Positions 7,969-16,628 of a stretch of DNA of 64,000 nt are shown here, piece by piece. Each line of letters begins with the position of its first letter. Positions within the stretch are counted from its first letter, which is position 1. Made by a program: the position numbers and the translations under genes. The notes under the pieces are model-generated. The model was not told where the DNA came from, did no database searches, and saw only the letters and a program-made list of their open reading frames with translations. Origin of the DNA: Fidelibacterota bacterium. GTDB taxonomy: Bacteria > Fidelibacterota > UBA2242 > JAFGTP01. Location of the stretch: contig JAFGTP010000054.1 in NCBI GenBank assembly GCA_016934035.1, forward strand, positions 340,948 through 404,947. The letters run 5' to 3'.

Positions 7969-9165
7969 ATGATTGTGATCAGTGAGAAAGCAAAAGCGAT
8001 TAAAACCTCACCGACTTTAGCTGTTTTTTCAGTAGCCAAAAAAATGATGGCTGATGGTATTGATGTCATCAATTTTGGTGTTGGTGAACCGGATTTTAAT
8101 ACGCCGGAATATATCAAAGAAGCAGCCAAAAAAGCGATAGATGAAAACTTTACACGTTATACAGTCGGTGCGGGAATACCGGAATTGCGGAAGGCAATCA
8201 TCAAAAAACTGAAGACTGACAATAATCTGGATTACGGCATGGATGAAATCATTGTAACTCCCGGCGCCAAAGCTGCTATTGAGACCCTGCTGACGACCAT
8301 CTGTAATCCCGGAGACCAGGTAATCATTCCAACACCCTATTGGGTCAGTTATCCGGCCCAGGTAGAATTGGCTAATGGTGAATCGGTTTATTTTGAAACG
8401 GAAATGTCAGAGAATTTTAAAATCAATCCGGTCAGGCTGGAGCAATTAATCAAAACCCTGTCAAAACCCAGGGCTATTATTCTGAACTCTCCTTCAAATC
8501 CTGCTGGAATTGTCTATTCCCGGGAGGAGTTGGCTGAAATTGCAAAGGTTTGTATCAGGCATAATATTATTATTATTTCCGATGAAATCTATGAAAAACT
8601 GGTTTATGGAAACGCCGAACATTATTCCATTGCGGATACAGTGCCGGAAGTGAAAAATTTAACCATAGTCATCAATGGTGTCTCCAAGGCCTATGCCATG
8701 ACCGGCTGGCGTCTGGGCTATGCTGCCGGGCCAAAGGAAATTATTGAAAATGCTGTAAAAATTCAAAGTCATACCGCCTCCTGCATCAACTCCATTACCC
8801 AGAAAGCCACTGTTGCGGCTTTGTCTGTTGATGACGGCAGCCTGGAAAAAATGCGCCAGGCTTTTGAAGAACGGAAAAAATTTATGACTTCAGCCCTGAA
8901 TAAAATCGACCACCTGGTCTGCATTGAACCCCAAGGTGCATTTTATTGTTTCCCCAGTATCGATTATTATATTCAAAATAATTCCCAGGGCCTTAAAAAT
9001 GATGTCGAGCTTTGCACCTGGCTGCTGGAAAAAAAACATATTGCCGTGGTCCCGGGATCAGCCTTTGGCGTCCCCCAATGCCTGCGGTTTTCCTATGCCA
9101 ACAGCATGGAAAATCTGGTGGAAGGTATGAAGCGGTTTGAAGAAGGACTGAAAGAATTAATTTAG
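7969..9165 (+). CDS. PLP-dependent class I aminotransferase (aspartate aminotransferase-like)
   Basis: 398 aa from the ATG at 7969, chosen for its GAGGAG ribosome site; an upstream in-frame ATG at 7912 lacks one. Fold-type I aminotransferase of the AspC/AraT Igamma group: substrate-binding GVGEPDFNTP near residue 40, NSPSNPAG in the middle, SDEIYEKLVY, the PLP-binding Lys in GVSKAYAMTGWRLGY (about residue 237), and the carboxylate-binding Arg in LRFSYA near the C-terminus. It likely transfers amino groups among aspartate, aromatic or other amino acids and 2-oxoglutarate. It might also supply the transamination missing from the nearby branched-chain cluster, but nothing in the sequence shows that specificity. 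Confidence 0.93.
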   Translation: MIVISEKAKAIKTSPTLAVFSVAKKMMADGIDVINFGVGEPDFNTPEYIKEAAKKAIDENFTRYTVGAGIPELRKAIIKKLKTDNNLDYGMDEIIVTPGAKAAIETLLTTICNPGDQVIIPTPYWVSYPAQVELANGESVYFETEMSENFKINPVRLEQLIKTLSKPRAIILNSPSNPAGIVYSREELAEIAKVCIRHNIIIISDEIYEKLVYGNAEHYSIADTVPEVKNLTIVINGVSKAYAMTGWRLGYAAGPKEIIENAVKIQSHTASCINSITQKATVAALSVDDGSLEKMRQAFEERKKFMTSALNKIDHLVCIEPQGAFYCFPSIDYYIQNNSQGLKNDVELCTWLLEKKHIAVVPGSAFGVPQCLRFSYANSMENLVEGMKRFEEGLKELI

Positions 9166-9238
9166 TCAGAGAACCGGGAAGAGCAGAGAAAAATTTTTTT
9201 GCCTTCATCGGTTTTGGCTGTAACAATCAGGAATCCTA

Positions 9239-10210
9239 ATGAAATACGATGTTTATTTTTATGAAGCTTTTGAAGAAGAGCAAGAACAACTGAAGAACTT
9301 TATGCCGGACAAAATCAAAGCCGGCTATACCTGGAAAACTATTCAGGAAAATGGTGATGAAACCCCTCCGGCTGGGGTCATTAGCCTGAGGACCCAATCC
9401 ATCATTCCACTTAGTTGGTCAAGGGATTTGAAAGCAATTTTGTCCAGAAGTACGGGCTTTGACCATTTGCTGAAATATAAAAGAGAAACAGATTCCGACG
9501 TAAAACTAGGTTATCTTCCCCTTTATTGCAATCGTTCTGTAGCCGAACAGGCCCTGACCCTGTGGATGGCCCTTTCGCGCAAATTGCCGGAACAGATGGA
9601 ATCCTTCAAAACTTTTCACCGCGATGGACTGACAGGGAATGAAACCGAAGGCAAAACCCTTCTGGTTGTCGGTGTTGGTAATATTGGCTCAGAAATTTGT
9701 ATAATCGGACAGGGCCTTGGAATGAAAGTCCTCGGAGTTGATCTCGTGGAGAAATATCCTTTCGTGGAGTATGCAACTTTTGATGAAGCTGTAGGGCAGG
9801 CGGATATTATTGTCTGCGCCATGAACCTGACCCGAGAAAATGAAAATTATTTCACCTATGAAAAACTTTCCGAAGCCAAACCTTCCGCCCTCTTTGTCAA
9901 TATTGCCCGTGGGGAATTGTCCTATTCCTCTGAATTGTTGAAATTGATGAAAGCTCAAAAATTGGCCGGAATCGCCCTGGATGTGTTCAAGGACGAGGCA
10001 AAACTGGCAGTCAGTTTGCGTTCCAGCGAGCCTGTGAATTCCCGGGAAGTGGACGCAGTGAAAGAACTTCAGAAATATTCCAACGTAATTTTTACACCGC
10101 ACAACTCATTCAACACCCAGGAATCCGTGGTCCGCAAATCCGGGCAAAGCGCCGAGCAACTGATGCAATTTTTTGAAACCGGCGAATTTAAATGGTATGC
10201 ACCGGAATGA
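9239..10210 (+). CDS. NAD-dependent D-2-hydroxyacid dehydrogenase
   Basis: 323 aa. The Rossmann dinucleotide motif GVGNIG is near residue 144 with an acidic residue after the second strand (GVDLVE), which favours NAD over NADP. The catalytic Arg lies in NIARGEL and the catalytic His in TPHNSF, as in the D-lactate/glycerate/phosphoglycerate dehydrogenase family. Length is right for the family without a regulatory domain. It has a short AGGA ribosome site and follows the aminotransferase after 73 bases; the pairing would interconvert amino, oxo and hydroxy acids, but the actual substrate is not evident. Confidence 0.88.
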   Translation: MKYDVYFYEAFEEEQEQLKNFMPDKIKAGYTWKTIQENGDETPPAGVISLRTQSIIPLSWSRDLKAILSRSTGFDHLLKYKRETDSDVKLGYLPLYCNRSVAEQALTLWMALSRKLPEQMESFKTFHRDGLTGNETEGKTLLVVGVGNIGSEICIIGQGLGMKVLGVDLVEKYPFVEYATFDEAVGQADIIVCAMNLTRENENYFTYEKLSEAKPSALFVNIARGELSYSSELLKLMKAQKLAGIALDVFKDEAKLAVSLRSSEPVNSREVDAVKELQKYSNVIFTPHNSFNTQESVVRKSGQSAEQLMQFFETGEFKWYAPE

Positions 10211-10269
10211 TTGGCTCCACAGAGTACAACTAGCACCTTAATCTCTGTGCCTCTCAGGAATATCCTGCA

Positions 10270-11388
10270 ATGAAATTTTACGACCAATATATCGAAGCAA
10301 CATTCCTTGACCGTCCCAATCGGTTTGTCATGGAACTGGAGCACAAGGGTAAAACCCTTCGCGCCTATGTACCGAATACCGGACGGATGGAGGAGTTCCT
10401 CTACGAAGGGGCCACTTTTTTTTTGGCCAGGCATCCGTCATATAAATTTGACTACAAAGTGGTGGCAACCCGCTATCAGGGGCACTTGGTATTTCTGGAT
10501 ACCGTGAAAGTGAATCGGGTTTTTTATGAACTGCTGAAAGCCGGGAAAATATCGGAATTTCCCAATATCAAAACCATCAGGCGGGAAGTAGGCTATAAAA
10601 ATTCCCGTATTGATTTTTTGCTGACCTTTGAAGATGAAACCCAGGCCTTTGTAGAGGTCAAATCCTGTACACTGATTCATAATGGCGTGGCTATGTTTCC
10701 CGATGCACCTACAGAGCGTGGGAAAAAACATATTGATGAGCTCAATGAAAATGAATTCCCGAAAATCAAAAAGGTAGTGTACTTTTTGATCACCAATTAC
10801 AGTGCGGAAAAATTTTTACCCAACTATCATGTGGATTTCGAATATGCAAAGAGTTTTCTGGCTGCTGAAAAGGTCATCTTCTATGCCGGCAAAATCAACC
10901 TGCCGGACCCTGTGAGCCTTGATCTGGACAGTTTCACATCTGTTCCGATTGATTACCATACAACGAAACAAAACACGCTCAATAAAGGTTCTTACCTGCT
11001 GTTGATGGAAAATCAAAAAGAGCATCAGGTTGATGTGGGTAAATTGGGCCAACTCAATCTGAAACCGGGCTTTTACATTTATATTGGTTCAGGAATGGTT
11101 AATCTTGAAAAACGGGCCAGGCATCATCAGCACACAAAGAAATCCAGGCATTACCATATCGATTATATTACACCGGGCGTTATGAAAATAAAAAAAGCCT
11201 TTCTCGTCCGTTCCCATGAAAAAAGGGAGAGTGAAATCGCTTTGCAAATCGAAAAGGTCTGCGATGAATTCGTTGACGGTTTTGGTTGCAGTGATACTGG
11301 TGAAAGGTCCCATTTGTTTTATTTTGCAGAAAATCCCCTGCGCAACCAGCGTTTTTACCAGCAACTTCTCGATTTCAGAGTATGCTAA
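10270..11388 (+). CDS. sfsA: SfsA nuclease-like protein fused to a DUF123 (GIY-YIG-like) domain
   Basis: 372 aa. Residues 1 to about 235 are a complete SfsA protein (LRAYVPNTGRMEE, YKNSRIDFLL, VEVKSCTL, FPDAPTERGKKHI), with the acidic/Lys residues of a PD-(D/E)XK-type nuclease core. After a short linker, residues about 240-370 are a DUF123 domain (GSYLLLMENQKE, GFYIYIGSGMVNLEKRARHH, HYHIDY, and Cys/His residues in FGCSDTGERSHLFYF), a family related to GIY-YIG nucleases. Both halves are usually separate proteins, so this is a two-nuclease-domain fusion. SfsA was named for sugar fermentation stimulation; DNA/RNA nuclease activity is the current family view. Confidence 0.88.
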   Translation: MKFYDQYIEATFLDRPNRFVMELEHKGKTLRAYVPNTGRMEEFLYEGATFFLARHPSYKFDYKVVATRYQGHLVFLDTVKVNRVFYELLKAGKISEFPNIKTIRREVGYKNSRIDFLLTFEDETQAFVEVKSCTLIHNGVAMFPDAPTERGKKHIDELNENEFPKIKKVVYFLITNYSAEKFLPNYHVDFEYAKSFLAAEKVIFYAGKINLPDPVSLDLDSFTSVPIDYHTTKQNTLNKGSYLLLMENQKEHQVDVGKLGQLNLKPGFYIYIGSGMVNLEKRARHHQHTKKSRHYHIDYITPGVMKIKKAFLVRSHEKRESEIALQIEKVCDEFVDGFGCSDTGERSHLFYFAENPLRNQRFYQQLLDFRVC

Positions 11389-11437
11389 ACAAATGTGAGT
11401 TTGATGTCAGATATTTGCTCAATTTTTTATAGCAATT

Positions 11438-11568
11438 ATTATAAGAAATATCTCTTATGTGACTATTTTTATTGTCACTTTTCCGGGTCCTCAGCGATGA
11501 TGGGAATTATCGCCTAGGCTTGGAAACGGTGAAATTGGGCCAAAAGGTTTAGGTCGAACTGATGTTTA
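11438..11568 (+). repeat. Dispersed structured intergenic repeat, copy A
   Basis: One of four related copies of about 125 bp (also at 26609, 32038 and 63305). In this orientation it has hairpin H1 (GTGAC, 10-base loop, GTCAC) and hairpin H2 (GCGATGATGGGAATTATCGC), then a conserved tail TGGAAAC-GTGAAATTG. It fills the space between the convergent ends of the SfsA fusion and the GAF protein gene and abuts the latter's stop codon. Confidence 0.85.
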
Positions 11569-11569
11569 A

Positions 11570-12298
11570 CTATTCTTTTTTGTCAAGGGCTTTCCGGTAC
11601 CAGGATTGATTGCCGTAGAGTTTTTCCAGGCAATCCTCGCAATATCCATGGGTAAATTTTGCATTGGTATGGTCTTCGATATATCGTTCTACTCTTGTCC
11701 AATAACCCTGACTGTCTTTGATTTTTTTGCAATTGGCGCAGATTGGAATAAGACCTCTTAAATTTTTGATTTCGGCAATGTAATCAGTCAGTTTGTTGTT
11801 CTCTTCTCCCAATACGTTGTTCATATAGACAATCTGAAGGTAGTCTTCCAGAATTTCACGAAAATTTTGCAGGAGATCTTCAGTGGATTTTGAGAAAGCA
11901 TTTTCTTTGTTGTCTAAAATGCAAATCGTTCCAAAGGGTTCACCGTTTGGGAAATGGATCGGATATCCCAGATAGGAGATCATATTCAATTTTATGTCCG
12001 GGTTATTTTTCCACTGATCACTTTCCAGGGCATTGGGGACCAGTAATTTATTGTTCGATTGAAGGACAGTTTCACAATATAGTCCTGAGTTCAGAAAATG
12101 CTCTTTATCACCGGCATGGTAGGGGTTTTTTTTGCTTTGACTGGCTATAAACACTTCGATTTCGGTTTTTACCAATCTCATGATCAAGGCTGCGGGAACA
12201 TCGATGATTAGTGCGATGATATTGACAATATTTTGCCATTTGGATATCATTGATTCGGAAATGACCAGGGGGTTTTTAATATTGAATTTTTCTGTCAT
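11570..12298 (-). CDS. GAF-domain sensor protein with C-terminal four-cysteine motif
   Basis: 242 aa from the ATG at 12298; a TTG two codons earlier is less likely. Residues about 20-165 form a GAF domain (SGLYCETVL, YLGYPIHFPNGEPFGTICILD), then a short coiled-coil linker, then a C-terminal module with CANC (about residue 186) and HGYCEDC (about 215) around a WTRVERYIEDH core. This module recurs at the end of many bacterial PAS/GAF signalling proteins and probably binds zinc; its role is unknown. There is no kinase or cyclase domain. The PAS protein at 13407-14498 ends in the same module. The gene is divergent from the receiver-CheC-PAS genes. Confidence 0.85.
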   Translation of the reverse strand: MTEKFNIKNPLVISESMISKWQNIVNIIALIIDVPAALIMRLVKTEIEVFIASQSKKNPYHAGDKEHFLNSGLYCETVLQSNNKLLVPNALESDQWKNNPDIKLNMISYLGYPIHFPNGEPFGTICILDNKENAFSKSTEDLLQNFREILEDYLQIVYMNNVLGEENNKLTDYIAEIKNLRGLIPICANCKKIKDSQGYWTRVERYIEDHTNAKFTHGYCEDCLEKLYGNQSWYRKALDKKE

Positions 12299-12449
12299 CG
12301 ACAACCTTATTACTGCTCCATATTCATTTTCTGGAAAATAATAATGAAATGCAATTCGATTCTAATAATAAAGATTTTTATTTTTGTAAAGAAATTTATC
12401 TTTTTGCCGATGTATGAAATTAAACATAATGAGATTAAGTGGAAGCAGT

Positions 12450-12806
12450 ATGAAGCATATTTTAATTATCGATGATTCCTTCATCATGAGGAACTGGGTC
12501 AAAAAATTATTAAATAAAGAAAATTTTAATTTTATTGAGGCGGCAAATGGCAAAGAAGCGCTGGAAGCCCTGGAAAACCATAATATTGATCTTGTCTTTC
12601 TGGATCTCCTGATGCCTCAATACGACGGAATTTTTTTTCTTGATTCCATAAAAAATAAAAATATGCTTCAAAAAATCATTGTTTTGAGTGCGGATATTCA
12701 GGACACCACCAGAAAAAAAATACTCTCCTACGGAGTGGCTGGTTTTTTAAATAAGCCACCCAAAGAAGAAGAGTTGCAACGTTTGATGAATAATATCCTT
12801 GTTTGA
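12450..12806 (+). CDS. Single-domain response regulator (CheY-like)
   Basis: 118 aa from the ATG at 12450, the first Met before the receiver core MKHILIIDDS; an in-frame ATG at 12414 would add 12 atypical residues. Complete receiver domain: acidic pair IIDDS near the N-terminus, phospho-acceptor Asp in LVFLDLLMP (about residue 52), Ser/Thr switch in VLSAD, and Lys in LNKPPKEE. There is no output domain, so it signals by protein contact. The next gene encodes a CheC-type phosphatase, whose family dephosphorylates CheY-like proteins, and is the likely partner. Confidence 0.92.
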   Translation: MKHILIIDDSFIMRNWVKKLLNKENFNFIEAANGKEALEALENHNIDLVFLDLLMPQYDGIFFLDSIKNKNMLQKIIVLSADIQDTTRKKILSYGVAGFLNKPPKEEELQRLMNNILV

Positions 12807-12813
12807 GGAGATA

Positions 12814-13404
12814 ATGCAGATCAGCGACAGAGAAATCGAAATCTTTCAGGAAATGATTAATATTGGCATTGGTCGAGCAGGGGCAACGCTGAACCAAATT
12901 CTCAGTACCCATATAGAATTGAATGTTCCCCATATTTCAGTATTATCATTGCCGGATTATTTAAAGCAAACAAAGAAAGAAAATGAGATTTTTTCAGCTG
13001 TTGAAATGGGCTTTGATGGTCCCTTTCCCGGTGCAGCGCACCTGATCTTTTCAAACAAAAGCGCTGCCCAGCTGGTATCAGCTCTGGTTGGCGATGAGGT
13101 GAAAAATGATGAGATAGATGAAATAAAAAGCGGGACGCTTTCCGAGATCGGCAATATACTTCTCAATAGTGTGATGGGTTCCATCAGCAACATTTTGCAG
13201 GACCATTTTAACTATTCCGTTGTGGAATACATGGAAGGAACTTTGAAAAATCTGATTGAAAGAAGTTTCCGGGAAACAACCTTACTGATTATTGCAGAAA
13301 CCAATTTTTATATTCAGGAAATGGAGATTGATGGTCAGATTGCTATTCTGATGACGCTGAAATCCTTTGAAATTATGGAAAAAGCAATTGGTAAAATTAT
13401 CTAA
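12814..13404 (+). CDS. cheC: CheC-like receiver phosphatase
   Basis: 196 aa from the ATG at 12814, which has a GAGGAG ribosome site 8 bases upstream overlapping the end of the receiver gene. It shows the two E-x-x-N phosphatase half-sites of CheC: EMINIGIGRAG near residue 12 and EIGNILLNSV near residue 110. CheC/CheX/FliY proteins hydrolyse phospho-Asp on CheY. No chemoreceptor, CheA, CheW or flagellar gene is in the window, so it may serve a non-chemotactic phosphorelay formed with the receiver upstream and the PAS protein downstream. Confidence 0.88.
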   Translation: MQISDREIEIFQEMINIGIGRAGATLNQILSTHIELNVPHISVLSLPDYLKQTKKENEIFSAVEMGFDGPFPGAAHLIFSNKSAAQLVSALVGDEVKNDEIDEIKSGTLSEIGNILLNSVMGSISNILQDHFNYSVVEYMEGTLKNLIERSFRETTLLIIAETNFYIQEMEIDGQIAILMTLKSFEIMEKAIGKII

Positions 13405-13406
13405 TC

Positions 13407-14498
13407 ATGAATACTAATTACGTTATATTTGATAAAATTAGTATCGGAATTTTCATTATCGACAGTCATTACAGGGTGCTGTTCTGGAACAAAGTATTGG
13501 AATCCTGGACAGGTATCAGCCGCAAAATTATTGTCGGAAAGGATATTTGCGGATTTTTTGAAAAATTTCAGGATGAAAAAATTCGCAGCCGACTGGATTC
13601 GGTCTTCAGTTTTGGTGCGCCGGTGATTTTTTCCAGCCAATTGCATAAATATACAATCCCATCCAGACTACCCAATGGCCGCTACAGGTTACAGCAAACA
13701 ATGGTCACATCTATCGAAGATGAAAAAAATAAAGGTATTTTTCATGCTATTTTTTCTATTCAGGATGTCAGTGACCTGACAGAAAAAGCAATCCAGTACA
13801 AGCACATGAACAAACAGATTGAGATCAAAAACCGACAACTGATCCTGACCCGGGAAAGGCTGATAAAAAGCGAAAACAACCTGCAACAGATGGTGGATTT
13901 TACCAATGACGCTGTGGTCATCATTCAGAATAATTTGTTTGTTTATTTCAATAAAGCTTTTGTTGAGATGCTGAAGTCTGACATTCAATCCCTCGCTGAC
14001 CTCACTTTTGAAGATTTGCAATCCGAGGAATTTACAATCAATTTTGCGACTCTGACAAAAATGGTCCATTCCGGAAAAATTTATAAGGTACAATTAGACT
14101 TAACCGATCAGAAAAACAACACCATCAATGTTGAAGCCAAATTTCAAAAAACCACCTATAAAGGCAAAAAAGCGGTCCTGGGAATTTTTATGGATATTAG
14201 TGAAAAGATAACTCTGCTGAAATTGCTGCAAAAAGAAGAATCTGATAATATCAAGAAAGGAAAACTGATCACTATTTGTGCTTCCTGTCATCATGTCAAA
14301 GAATTTGATGGTGAAAAATATACCTGGGTCAGTATTGAAAACTACCTTTCAACAATAAGCGGAAAAGAAATATCCCATGGAATATGCAACCACTGCTTCA
14401 AAGAAAAATATCCCGATTATTATGAAAAATATTCACAAACACACAAATCCAGTCATAAAAGCGACGATGGTTCAAAAAAAAATAAAAAAAACTTTTGA
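13407..14498 (+). CDS. Dual-PAS sensor protein with C-terminal four-cysteine motif
   Basis: 363 aa. A first PAS domain (about residues 5-125, FIIDSHYRVLFWNKVLESWTG), a coiled-coil linker, a second PAS domain (about 165-275, FTNDAVVIIQNNLFVYFNKAF), then CASC (about residue 291) and HGICNHC (about 324), and a very basic, Ser/Lys-rich tail. The Cys module matches the end of the GAF protein encoded divergently at 11570-12298. There is no kinase, GGDEF or DNA-binding domain, so it probably senses a signal and acts by protein contact, perhaps on the receiver/CheC pair. The ATG follows the cheC stop after two bases, so the three genes look co-transcribed. Confidence 0.87.
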   Translation: MNTNYVIFDKISIGIFIIDSHYRVLFWNKVLESWTGISRKIIVGKDICGFFEKFQDEKIRSRLDSVFSFGAPVIFSSQLHKYTIPSRLPNGRYRLQQTMVTSIEDEKNKGIFHAIFSIQDVSDLTEKAIQYKHMNKQIEIKNRQLILTRERLIKSENNLQQMVDFTNDAVVIIQNNLFVYFNKAFVEMLKSDIQSLADLTFEDLQSEEFTINFATLTKMVHSGKIYKVQLDLTDQKNNTINVEAKFQKTTYKGKKAVLGIFMDISEKITLLKLLQKEESDNIKKGKLITICASCHHVKEFDGEKYTWVSIENYLSTISGKEISHGICNHCFKEKYPDYYEKYSQTHKSSHKSDDGSKKNKKNF

Positions 14499-14548
14499 TT
14501 TCTAAATTAATAATTATACATTTTCTCAAAATTGAAACAATTAACATC

Positions 14549-14653
14549 ATGAAAAACCTTAACAAATTTATGACAAAATTAAACTTTAACATTCTGAATA
14601 TTATTGTGATCATTATTAGCATTATTCTAGTCCATAGTGAAGAGGCGATTTAA
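14549..14653 (+). CDS. Branched-chain leader peptide 1 (attenuator 1)
   Basis: A 34-codon frame (a 27-codon version starts at 14570) whose middle reads NILNIIVIIISIIL and ends VHSEEAI. Nine Ile, two Val and four Leu in 34 codons is the classic composition of an ilv attenuator leader. The codons for Glu-Glu-Ala (GAAGAGGC at 14639-14646) are exactly complementary to GCCTCTTC (14685-14692), the 5' arm of the terminator that follows. A ribosome stalled on the Ile/Val/Leu run would leave this segment free to form an antiterminator; a ribosome reaching the stop codon would cover it. No strong ribosome site is visible. A weak TTTTGA-16-TATACA promoter candidate lies at 14493-14520. Confidence 0.85.
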   Translation: MKNLNKFMTKLNFNILNIIVIIISIILVHSEEAI

Positions 14654-14680
14654 ATCTTAAGTTAACCCAACATAAAATTT

Positions 14681-14715
14681 AAAAGCCTCTTCAGAAAACG
14701 AAGAGGCTTTTTTTT
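14681..14715 (+). terminator. Attenuator 1 terminator
   Basis: A perfect 12-bp stem (14681-14692 with 14700-14711), a 7-base loop AGAAAAC and a run of eight T. The 5' arm can pair instead with GAAGAGGC inside leader peptide 1, giving mutually exclusive terminator and antiterminator structures. Confidence 0.92.
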
Positions 14716-14742
14716 ACTTAGAAACTTTATTGAAACCTGAAA

Positions 14743-14823
14743 ATGATGAAAACCAGTCAAAACATACTCAACATTATTGTCATTATTAGCATTATTCTAC
14801 TCTCAACGGAAGAGGCTGTTTAA
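14743..14823 (+). CDS. Branched-chain leader peptide 2 (attenuator 2)
   Basis: A 27-codon frame starting with two adjacent ATG codons (14743, 14746), containing the same NILNIIVIIISIIL core as leader 1 and ending LSTEEAV. Eight Ile, two Val and three Leu. The Glu-Glu-Ala codons GAAGAGGC (14809-14816) are again complementary to the 5' arm of the next terminator (GCCTCTTC, 14852-14859). It begins only 27 bases after the T-run of terminator 1 and ends 79 bases before ilvD. Core and stem are conserved while flanks and synonymous codons differ (GTG to GTC, ATC to ATT), which suggests an old duplication kept by selection. Confidence 0.85.
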   Translation: MMKTSQNILNIIVIISIILLSTEEAV

Positions 14824-14846
14824 GTACATAAAAATATTTAAAACTT

Positions 14847-14881
14847 AAAAGGCCTCTTCGAAAACAAGAGGCCTTTTTTTT
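14847..14881 (+). terminator. Attenuator 2 terminator
   Basis: A 12-bp stem (14847-14858 with 14866-14877), 7-base loop CGAAAAC, then eight T at 14874-14881. It sits 21 bases before ilvD, whose GGGAG ribosome site lies beyond it. Competes with an antiterminator formed by leader 2. Confidence 0.92.
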
Positions 14882-14902
14882 AACCTACAGGAAAGGGAGC
14901 AA

Positions 14903-16585
14903 ATGAGAAGCGACAAAGTAAAAAAAGGACTGGAAAGAGCGCCGCACCGGGCATTGCTGAAAGCCACAGGCGTCAAAGATGATGATATGCAAAAGCCTTT
15001 TATCGGCATTGCAAATTCCTATAATGATATCGTGCCGGGACATGTTAAACTGGACTCTGTCGCTGAAATTGTAAAGCAGGCTGTCATTGAGGCTGGTGGT
15101 GTTCCCTTTGTATTCAATACCATTGGTGTCTGCGATGGAATTGCCATGGGGCATAATGGCATGCGCTACAGTCTTTCTTCTCGTGAAATAATCGCTGATT
15201 CGGTGGAAACTATGGTTATGGCTCATGCTTTTGATGGGCTGGTCTGTATTCCCAATTGCGATAAAATTATTCCCGGGATGATGATGGGTGCCATGCGTGT
15301 TAATATTCCAACCCTGTTTGTTTCCGGTGGACCTATGAAAGCCGGCAAAACCAAATCCGGAAAAACCGTTGATCTGGTTTCCGTATTTGAAGCCGTTGGG
15401 GCTTACAAGGAAAACAAGATCAGTGTTGAAGAGCTCAAAGATATTGAAGACAATGCCTGCCCCACCTGGGGTTCCTGCTCGGGAATGTTTACTGCCAACT
15501 CTATGAACTGTCTCTGTGAAGCCCTGGGCCTGGCTTTGCCCGGAAACGGGTCTGTACTGGCCATTGATTCCAGGCGTCAGGAGTTATTTAAATCTGCCGG
15601 CAAGCAAATCCTTGAACTGGTGAAAATGGATATCAAACCCTCCGATATTGTCAATCATGATTCCATTGATAATGCCATGATGCTGGATATGGCAATGGGG
15701 GGTTCAACCAACACTGTTTTGCACATGTTGGCAGTTTCGAAAGAGGCCGGTGTTGGTTATTCCATCGAAAGGATGGACGAAATTTCCAAAAGAACGCGCA
15801 ATATATGTAAAGTTGCTCCCAGCAGTGGATATCACATGGAAGATGTGGAGGCTGCCGGTGGTATCAGTGCAATTCTGAAAGAACTGGATAATGCCGGGTT
15901 GTTGAATAAAGAATGCATGACAGTGACCGGAAGAACAATTTCTGAAAATATAAAAGATGCTGAAATTAAAGATTTTGAAGTTATTCGCAAGTGGGACAAG
16001 GCCTACAGTGAAGCCGGCGGACTGGCAGTGTTAAAAGGAAATTTGGCACCTGAAGGTTCCGTCGTAAAATTTGCGGGTGTTGCGCCTGAAATGCGGGTTT
16101 TTGAAGGCAAGGCGGTGATTTTTGAAAGCCAGGAAGAAGCCTGTGAAGGAATACTCTCCGATGAAGTACAGGCCGGAGATGTCGTGGTGATACGTTATGA
16201 AGGCCCAAAAGGCGGCCCGGGAATGCAGGAAATGCTTTCACCGACTTCCTACATAATGGGAAGAGGACTGGGAGAAAGTGTAGCGTTAATCACAGACGGT
16301 AGATTTTCCGGTGGTACTCACGGGGCCTGTATCGGCCACGTTGCGCCTGAAGCAGCGGATGGAGGTCCCATTGGACTATTGAAAGATGGCGATATCATCT
16401 CAATCAATATTCCGGAAGGCAAAGTGGAAGTGAAACTGTCAGAGAAAGAACTTGAAAAACGCAGGAAAGAATGGAAGCCAAGAGAGCCGCGAATTATAAA
16501 AGGCGTTTTGGGTAGATATGCGAGACTTGCCGGCTCGGCCAGTCAGGGAGCGACACTGAACCAGATACCGGACGCTGGCCACTAG
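14903..16585 (+). CDS. ilvD: Dihydroxy-acid dehydratase
   Basis: 560 aa, the normal length. Converts 2,3-dihydroxy-isovalerate and 2,3-dihydroxy-3-methylvalerate to the 2-oxo acids, the last shared step before transamination in valine and isoleucine synthesis. It shows the Fe-S cluster cysteines in [12 protein letters not shown] and in [19 protein letters not shown], and the C-terminal GGPGMQEML and [10 protein letters not shown] segments. First structural gene after the tandem attenuators, with a GGGAG ribosome site. Heading the cluster with ilvD means every downstream gene is placed under attenuator control, unless internal promoters exist. Confidence 0.97.
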   Translation: MRSDKVKKGLERAPHRALLKATGVKDDDMQKPFIGIANSYNDIVPGHVKLDSVAEIVKQAVIEAGGVPFVFNTIGVCDGIAMGHNGMRYSLSSREIIADSVETMVMAHAFDGLVCIPNCDKIIPGMMMGAMRVNIPTLFVSGGPMKAGKTKSGKTVDLVSVFEAVGAYKENKISVEELKDIEDNACPTWGSCSGMFTANSMNCLCEALGLALPGNGSVLAIDSRRQELFKSAGKQILELVKMDIKPSDIVNHDSIDNAMMLDMAMGGSTNTVLHMLAVSKEAGVGYSIERMDEISKRTRNICKVAPSSGYHMEDVEAAGGISAILKELDNAGLLNKECMTVTGRTISENIKDAEIKDFEVIRKWDKAYSEAGGLAVLKGNLAPEGSVVKFAGVAPEMRVFEGKAVIFESQEEACEGILSDEVQAGDVVVIRYEGPKGGPGMQEMLSPTSYIMGRGLGESVALITDGRFSGGTHGACIGHVAPEAADGGPIGLLKDGDIISINIPEGKVEVKLSEKELEKRRKEWKPREPRIIKGVLGRYARLAGSASQGATLNQIPDAGH

Positions 16586-16628
16586 GTATTTCCATCCTGA
16601 AATCAGAACCAAGAAACGAGGATTGATT

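Noticed and set aside
8924-9130. Small frames inside the aminotransferase gene and its antisense
   Set aside because: They lie inside a well supported gene in another frame, with no homology or ribosome sites.
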